From positions 1 through 64,000 of the forward strand of contig CATKHW010000391.1 of the NCBI GenBank assembly GCA_949752795.1: a DNA stretch of 64,000 bases, given 5' to 3'. The stretch is from Hyperoodon ampullatus (Eukaryota > Chordata > Mammalia > Artiodactyla > Ziphiidae). The notes beneath the pieces were generated by a model. That model saw only the letters and a list, made by a program, of their open reading frames with translations, did not search any database and was not told the DNA's origin. How positions within the stretch are numbered: the stretch's first letter is position 1; each line of letters starts with the position of its first letter. Below are positions 57,205-64,000 of the stretch, piece after piece. A program made the translations under genes and the position numbers.

Positions 57205-58330
57205 ATGAGAAGACAGAGAAACACACAGCAGATGAAGGAGAAAGGTAAAACCCCACCAGACCAAACAAATGAAAAGGAAACAGGCAGTCTACCTGAAAAA
57301 GAATTCACAGTAATAATAGTAAAGATGATCCAATATCTTGGAAATAGAATGGAGAAAATACAGGAAACATTTAACAAGGACCTAGAAGAACTAAAGAGCA
57401 AACAAACAATGATGAACAACAAAATAAATGAAATTAAAAATTCTTTAGAAGGGGGCTTCCCTGGTGGTGCAGTGGTTGACAGTCCGCCTGCCGATGCAGG
57501 GGACATGGGTTCGTGCCCCGGACTGGGAAGATCCCACATGCCGCAGAGCAGCTAGGCCCGTGAGCCATGACCACTGAGTCTGCGCATCCGGAGCCTGTGC
57601 TCTGCAACGGGAGAGGCCACAGCAGTGAGAGGCCCACATACCCCAAAAAAAAAAAAAAAAAAATTTCTCTAGAAGGAATCAATAGCAGAATGACTAAGGC
57701 AGAAGAATGGATAAGTGACATGGAAGATAAAATAGTGGAAATAACTACTGCAGAGTAGAATAAAGAAAAAGAATGAAAAGAATTGAGGACAGTCTCAGAG
57801 ACCACTGGGACAAAATTAAATGCACGAACATTCGAATTATAGGGGTCCCAGAAGAAGAAGAGAAAAAGGAAGGGACTGAGAAAATATTTGAAGAGATTAT
57901 AGTTGAAAACTTCCCTAATATGGGAAAGGAAATAGTCAATCTAGCCCAGGAAGCACAGAGAGTCCCATACAGGATAAATCAAAGGAGAAACATGCCAAGA
58001 CACATATACTTCAAACAACCAAAAATTAAATACCAAGAAAAAATATTAAAAGCAGCAAGGGAAAAACAACAAATAACATACAAGGGAATCCCCATAAGGT
58101 TAACAGCTGATCTTTCAGCAGAAACTCTGCAAGCCAGAAGGGAGGGGCAGGATAATTTAAAGTGATGAAAGGGAAAAACCTACAACCAAGATTACTCTAC
58201 CCAGCAAGGATCTCATTCAGATTCAATGGAGAAATTAAACCTTTACAGACAAGCAAAAGCTAAGAGAATTCAGTACCACCAAACCAGCTTTACAACAAAT
58301 GTTAAAGGAACTTCTCTAGGCAGGAAACAC
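57205..58330 (+). pseudogene. L1 ORF1 remnant with a SINE inside
   Basis: ATG at 57205 begins MRRQRNTQQMKEKGKTPP and runs into coiled coil (IQETFNKDLEELKSKQ), cut after about 83 residues by the SINE. After it, INSRMTKAEEWISDMEDK continues, then a TAG in GCAGAGTAGAATAAAG (57753). A further open piece at 57773-58165 holds NIRIIGVPEEEEKKEG, FPNMGKEIVNLAQEAQRVPY and LTADLSAETLQARREG, the RNA-binding and C-terminal parts. It ends at a frame break. Confidence 0.9.
57452..57664 (+). mobile_element. Cetacean SINE inside L1 ORF1
   Basis: Sense copy. Flanks TTCTTTAGAAGG (57441-57452) and TTCTCTAGAAGG (57665-57676) match at 11 of 12. It splits the coiled coil. A-tail 57644-57663. Same orientation as its host. 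Confidence 0.93.
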
Positions 58331-58377
58331 AAGAGAAGGAAAAGATCTACAATAACAAACCCAAAACAATTAAGAAA

Positions 58378-61300
58378 ATGGTAATAGGAACATACATATC
58401 GATAACTAACTTAAATGTAAATGGATTAAATTCTCCAACCAAAAGACACAGACTAGCTGATTGGATACAAAAACAAGACCCGTATATATGCTGTCTACAA
58501 AAGTCCCATTTCAGACCTAGGGACACATACAAACTGAAAGTTAGGGGATGGAAAAAGATATTCCATGCTAATAGAAATCAAAAGAAAGTTGAGTAGCAAT
58601 TCTCATATTAGACAAAATAGACTTTAAAACAAAGACTATTACAAGAGACAAAGAAGGACACTACATAATGATCAAGGGATCAATCCAAGAAGAATATATA
58701 ACAATTGTAAATATTTATGCACCTAACATAGGAGCACGGCAATACATAAGGCAAATGCTAACAGCCATAAAAGGGGAAATCAACAGTAACACAATCATAG
58801 TAGGGGACTTTTAACACCACACTTTCACCAATGGACAGATCTTCCAAAATGAAAATAAATAAGGAAACACAAGCTTTAAATGACACATTAAACAAGATGG
58901 ACTTAATTGACATTTATAGGACATTCCACTCAAAACAACAGAAAACAATTTCTTCTCAAGTGCTCAAGGAATATTCTCCAGGATACATCATATCTTGGGT
59001 CACAAATCAAGCCTTGGTAAATTTAAGAAAATTGAAATCGTATCAAGTGTCTTTTCCAACCACAACTCTATGAGACTAGATATCAATTACAGGAAAATAT
59101 CTATAAAAAAATACAGACACATGGAGGCTAAACTATACATTACTAAATAACCAAGAGATCACTGAAGAAATAAAAGAGGCAATCAAAAAATACCTAGAAA
59201 CAAATGACAAGTAAAACACAACAATCCAAAATCTATGGGATGCATCAAAAGCAGTTCTAAGAGGGAATTTTATAGCAATACAATCCTACCTCAAGAAACA
59301 AGAAACATCTCAAGCAACTTAACCATACACCTAAAGCAATTAGAGAAAGAAGAACAAAAAAACCCCCAAAGTTAGCAGAAGGAAAGAAATCATAAAAAAT
59401 GAAAAAGAAATGAAGGAGACAATAGCTAAGATCAATAAAACTAAAAGGTGGTTCTTTGAGAAGATAAACAAAATTAATAAACCTTTAGCCAGACTCATCA
59501 AGAAAAAATGGGAGAAGACTCAAGTCAACAAATTAGAAATGAAAAAGGAGAAGTAACAACTGACACTGCAGAAATACAAAGGATCTTGAGAGATTACTAC
59601 AAGAAACTATATGCCAATAAAATGGAGAACCTAGGACAAATTCTTAGAAAAGCACAACCTTCCAAGACTGAACCAGGAAGAAATAGAAAATATAAACAGA
59701 CCAATCACAAGCACTGAAATTGAGACTATGATTAAAAATCTTCCAACAAACAAAAGCCCAGGACCATATGGCTTCATAGGTGAATTCTATCAAACATTTA
59801 GAGAAGAGCCAACACCCAACTTTCTGAAACTCTTCCAAAATATAGCAGAGAGAGGAACACTCCCAAACTCGTTCTACGAGGCCACCATCACCCTGATACC
59901 AAAACCAGACAAAGATGTCACAAAGAAAGAATATCTCTGGTGAACATAGATGCAAAAATCCTCAACAAAATACTAGAGAACAGAATCCAACAGCACATTA
60001 ACAGGATCATACACCATGATTAAGTGGGGTTTATCCGAGGAATTCAAGGATTCTTCAATGTATGCAAATCAATCAATGTGATAAACCATATTAACAAATT
60101 GAAGGATAAAAACCATATGATCATCTCAACAGATGCAGAAAAGCCTTTGACAAAATTCAACACCCATTTATGATAAAAACCCTCCAGAATGTAGGCATAG
60201 AGGGGACTTACCTCAACATCATAAAGGCCATATATGACAAACCCACAGCCAATATCATTCTCAAGGGTGAAAAACTGAAACCATTTTCTCTAAGATCAGG
60301 AAGACAAGGTTTTCCACTCTCACCACTATTATTCAACATAGTTTTGGAAGTCTTAGCCACAGCAATTAGAGAAGAAAAAGAAATAAAAGGAATCCAAATT
60401 GGAAAAGAAGTAAAGCCATCACTGTTTGCAGATGACATGATACTATACATAGAGAATCCTAAAGGTGATACCAGAAAACTACTAGAGCTAATCAATGAAT
60501 TTGGTAAAGTAGCAGGATACAAAATTAATGCACAGAAATATCTTGCATTCCTATACATTAATAATGAAACATCTGAAAGAGAAATTAAGGAAACGCTCCC
60601 ATTTACCATTGCAACAAAAAGAAAAAAAATACCTAGGAATAAACCTACCTAAAGAGACAAAAGACCTTTATGCAGAAAACTGTAAGACACTGATGAAAGA
60701 AATTAAAGATGATGCAAGCAGATGGAGAGATATACCATGTTCTTGGATTGGAGGAATCAACATTGTGGAAATGACTATACTACCCAAAGCAATCTACAGA
60801 TTCAATGCAATCCCTATCAAACTACCAAGGGCATTTTTCACAGAACTAGAAGAAAAAAATTTCACAATTTGTATGGAAACACAAAAGACCCCGAATAGCC
60901 AAGGCAATGTTGAGAAAGAAAAACAGAGCTGGAGGAATCAGGCTCCCGGATTTCAGTCTATACTACAAAGCAACAGTAATCAAGACAGTATGGTACTGGC
61001 ACATAAACAGAAATATAGATCAGTGGAACAGGATAGAAAGCCCAGAGATAAACCCACACACATATGGTCACCTTATATTTGATAAAGAAAGCAAGAATAT
61101 ACAATGGAGAAAGACAGCCTCTTCAGTAAGTGGTGCTGGAAAAACTGGACAGCTACACATAAAGGAATGAAATTAGAACACTCCCTAACACCATACACAA
61201 AAATAAACTCAAAATGGACTAAAGACCTAAATGTAAGGCCAGACATTATAAAACTCTTAGAGGAAAACATGGGCAGAACACTGTATGACATAAATCACAG

Positions 61301-61400
61301 AAAGATCCTTTTTGACCCAGCTCCTAGAGAAACCAAAAATAAACAGATGGGACGGAATGAAGCTTAAAAACTTTTGCACAGCAAAGGAAACCATAAAGAA
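58378..61400 (+). pseudogene. L1 ORF2 remnant, 3'-truncated
   Basis: ATG 58378 opens the endonuclease domain (MVIGTYISITNLNVNGLNSP). The catalytic QETH motif reads Q-K-S-H (near 58500), so the glutamate is replaced by lysine. A one-base loss near 58592 stops the first frame. The reverse transcriptase is in pieces: 59728-59943 ([20 protein letters not shown]), a break in motif A (TCAACAGATGCAGAAAAGCC), and 60170-60652, where motif C is intact as F-A-D-D-M at 60425-60439. The C-terminal domain continues in other frames (60528-61367) and ends before the Cys-rich motif. Confidence 0.9.
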
Positions 61401-61410
61401 GATGGTTTAG

Positions 61411-61565
61411 TTTATAGAATGTGGTTGTGGCATGAGGGCTCAGTAGTTGTGGCGCACGGGTTTAGTTGCTCTGCAGCATGTGGGATCTTCCCAGACCAGG
61501 GCTCAAACTCGTGTCCCCTGCATTGGCAGGCAGATTGTTAACCACTGCACCATCAGGTAAGTCCC
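61411..61565 (-). mobile_element. Older cetartiodactyl SINE without a poly(A) tail
   Basis: Antisense head ending CACTGCACCATCAGGTAAGT, with B box AAACTCGTGTCCCCTGC read in reverse (GGTTTGAGC-like) and body TGTGGGATCTTCCCAGACCA ... GGCTCAGTAGTTGTGGCG. No poly(T) is visible at its left end. Flanks AGAAGATGG (61397-61405) and AGAAGATAG (61566-61574) match at 8 of 9, but sequence beyond the right flank is not L1. Confidence 0.82.
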
Positions 61566-61574
61566 AGAAGATAG

Positions 61575-62166
61575 CTTTCTGAAGCAAGCTTGTGAATCAG
61601 TCACTTACACAGCAATTACAAGGGATCTATTTACATTTTTTTAAAAAAGATAAATACATAGCAAATAACTAAACAAGCAGACTAACAATATAAAAATGCT
61701 TATGTAAAAGGCATTAAATGTCAAGTCTATAAGTGTTGGTTGCAAACATTAAAAAATAAATACAGACTCTATAATCTAAAATTTAAGGACACTCTTCCTC
61801 AACCAAGATGGGAGAGTAACACTTCCTAAACAACTCAACTTGCTGATTAAGGAAAACATTTTCTACCTAAACAGAATTTTAACTAGCTGCTTCAGAAACG
61901 ATTTCTTCTGGAAAAATAATTCACTGTTTATTGGATGTTTGAAACTGAGAGAACAAAAGGAATTTAGAACATTAGGCCTGTAAGTCATAAATTAAGAGGG
62001 GTATGAATGGGGTACAAAGTAAATGGACTGAACATAAGATATTAAAGTTTATTTTAGGAGGGTTGGTTGGGACCAAATTATAAAGGACTTGGTACTACAG
62101 TTACTGAGGAGTTAGCCATAGTTTCCAAGTTGAGAGATTACAGTGTAGTTAGTACATAAATTATAT
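61575..62166. other. No recognised gene or repeat
   Basis: AT-rich, nothing supported. If the second L1 had been merely split by the SINE, its 3' end would lie here; it does not. Confidence 0.55.
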
Positions 62167-62381
62167 CAGAGGTCAGTAAACTAATGGCCTGTGGATAAAT
62201 CTGGTCTGCTCTTACTTCTATAAATAAAGTTTTATTGGAACATAGTCATGTCTATTTGTTTAAGATACTGTATATGGCTGCTTTCAACAGCAGAGTGGAA
62301 TAGTTGTATGAGAGATATTATCACCTGCAAAGCCTAAAATATTTACTATTTGGCTCTTTACAAGAAGTTTGCTGATAGCTG
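62167..62381 (-). mobile_element. Small hAT-type DNA transposon fossil
   Basis: A 215-bp element with inverted ends (CAGAGGTCAGTAAACT at left; AGTTTGCTGATAGCTG at right, whose reverse complement is CAGCTATCAGCAAACT). Flanking 8-bp repeats AATTATAT (62159-62166) and AATTACAT (62382-62389) fit the 8-bp duplication of hAT transposases. The interior TTATTGGAACATAGTCATG and CAAAGCCTAAAATATTTACT mark a known mammalian MER-type family whose name I cannot fix. Strand is arbitrary. Confidence 0.82.
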
Positions 62382-62396
62382 AATTACATGGTGTGA

Positions 62397-62961
62397 TGTT
62401 AATTTTATATGTCAACTTGACTGGGCCACGGAGTGTCCAGATATTTGACCTAACATTATTCTAGGTGTTGCTGCAAGGGTGTTTTGGGATGAGCTTAACA
62501 TTTAAATCAGCAGGCTGAGAGAAGTATATTGCTTGCTATAAAATGGGTGGGCCTCATTCAATCTCTTAAAGGCCTCAACAGAACAAAAGAACCCTCTCCT
62601 GAGTAAGAGAAAATTCTCCTGCCTAATGGCCTTTGAACCACCACATCAGTTCTTCCTGGTTCTACAGCAGCCTGCTGGCCTTTGGACCTGATGTGATACA
62701 TCAGCTCTGCAGATTTTGAACTTGCCAGACTACATAATTGTGTGAGTCAATTCCTTATAATAAATCTCTTTATATGAAATTGTATTTTTATTTTATATAT
62801 TGCATATGTAATATATATGATATATAATCATATATAGAGAGAGATTATAAGGAATCTTTATAAGAAAATAAATGTGCTTATTTTCTACATTATATATGCA
62901 ATATATAATCATACATATATCCTATCTATTCTATTTCTCTGGAGAACCCCGAGTAATACAC
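62397..62961 (+). mobile_element. Ancient LTR with an AT-rich expansion
   Basis: Starts TGTTAATTTTATATGTCAAC, then CTTGACTGGGCCACGGAGTG, AACATTTAAATCAGCAGGCT, TGGGTGGGCCTCATTCAATC, AATTCCTTATAATAAATCTC (poly(A) signal), and ends TTTCTCTGGAGAACCCCGAG TAATACA. TG...CA termini and AATAAA fit a solitary LTR. 62775-62930 is an AT-rich block between the signal and the end, longer than I would expect. No coding part. Confidence 0.8.
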
Positions 62962-64000
62962 ATGGTTACTTTTAAAAGGACACAAACAGTATGGCAGTGA
63001 GATGGAAGTAAGACAAGCAATCAGAAGCAAAGGGGACGGGTGGGAGTCAGGACAATATACCGTGTGATTGATGATCTGAACCAGAACAGAGCTGAAGTGA
63101 TTATAATGGAAGGCAAGAATAAACACAAAAAACCTTGCATCATGTCCTTGGATTATAAAGGCATTTTTATTTTAATGTAAGAAGAAAGCTTCTTAAATCT
63201 GTTCATGACAATGGGAAATTGACAATGTTCTCATTCCTGGATTATGGGTGCTCATTATTTTTAATCTCAGGGGAGTTTTAATCTTTCAGGAAATTATGAA
63301 TTCAGTAGGAAAAAAAGTGAAATTCTTAGAATTATTTAATAATGAATTCTAGAGCTTCAAAATGAGAGTGCTTTGGAAGTTGTTTTTAATCAAAGCTGAG
63401 AAGACATTTTTCTAAAGTATGGCTGGATGGACACTGTTAAATTTAAATATGTTTATTGTTTATTTCTCCCTCTCTCCCTATTCTAAAAACCGTCCTGGTA
63501 GCCGAGGCTGTTAGAGAAATCCCCTTTCCTGGGCTTAAGTATTGTGGAAGAGACCTCGCTTTGGAATGGAAAACTCAGCTGACAAGCTGGTGACTTTGGG
63601 TTTGAGGATCGTTTTCCCCAGGAAAACAGAAAAAAAATATATTTTTGGAGATACTGGCTCTTTAACCCAGAGCTTCCTTCCTTATCGTGTGAATAAATAA
63701 TGATAAGTAACTAGCAGGAGTCGGTTTCTCATCACACTTTGCACAATTTGTCACCTAGGAGGAATTTGACATTGCATTTCTAAAAGTTTACAGAGATGTT
63801 GCTTCTAGTTTTTGAACAGGAAAGACCAGCTCTTCTTTTACCTGCTTTCGCTGCACTGCCTACATCTACCTGTGTCTTCCTGTGTCTACCGTGGAGCTAG
63901 TGGGCAACACATCACTGCCTTCTCAAAAACCTAATTGAAGGTCTATAGATAAAGGAGGGAGAGATGGGTAAAAAGAATTGTAAGGAAAGAGGCATTCTCC
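62962..64000. other. Repeat-poor terminal block
   Basis: About 1 kb without a nameable repeat. 63470-63910 is more GC-balanced than most of the window and has mixed-complexity sequence (GATAAGTAACTAGCAGGAG, CACCTAGGAGGAATTTGACA). No exon is supported: open frames are short and no protein is recognised. It runs off the window edge. Confidence 0.5.

Larger units (their letters stand above)
56650..61400 (+). mobile_element. Second long L1, lacking its 3' end
   Basis: Starts near GCAGAGGCAACACATGGAAA with a 5' UTR unlike that of the L1 at 19464. ORF1 (57205 on) and ORF2 (58378 on) follow. Homology stops about 61400 (GCACAGCAAAGGAAACCATA), leaving out the last part of ORF2 and the whole 3' UTR and tail. 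A normal L1 insertion starts from its 3' end, so the missing end must have been lost afterwards or by another event. The boundary at 56650 is approximate. Confidence 0.93.

Overview
The window is vertebrate nuclear DNA from a whale or dolphin. It has no recognisable host protein-coding gene, structural RNA gene, CRISPR array or operon. The species call rests on sixteen copies of one tRNA-derived SINE (head GGGCTTCCCTGGTGGCGCAG, poly(A) tail after ...GTACCGC) and five older relatives of the CHR type (Cetacea, hippos, ruminants). L1 elements with a cetartiodactyl-type 3' end support it. Family names come from recognition by eye, not from a database search.

Layout. 1-528 is a G-rich minisatellite. 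529-19463 is AT-rich intergenic DNA holding SINEs, decayed MIR, L2, Tigger-like and old L1 pieces, and a 5'-truncated L1 at 16050-17150. 19464-25772 is an almost full-length L1 in + orientation, with 5' UTR, broken ORF1 and ORF2, 3' UTR and a target-site duplication; two SINEs sit inside it. 25773-56640 is a long gene-free stretch with MIR, L2, MaLR-type LTRs, MER5-like pieces, L1 3' ends, microsatellites and more SINEs. 56650-61400 is a second L1 with a different 5' UTR and one SINE in ORF1; it stops abruptly inside ORF2. 61411-64000 holds an old SINE, a small hAT-type DNA transposon with an 8-bp duplication, an ancient LTR, and about 1 kb without a recognised repeat.

How the parts relate. 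The SINEs encode no protein and are thought to be copied by the L1 machinery. Many show the expected signature of poly(A) or A-rich tails and 8-16 bp flanking duplications. The internal Pol III promoter lies in the tRNA-like head. Both long L1s carry stops, frameshifts and damaged active-site motifs, so neither copy looks able to move itself. Relative ages can be read from nesting: SINEs lie inside L1s, and a younger SINE lies beside an older one.

No new biological system is claimed. The points most worth checking are the G-rich array, the shared breakpoint in three L1 copies, the 3'-truncated L1, the 5' UTR exchange between the two L1s, and the long-form SINE that appears to show how the abundant short SINE arose.
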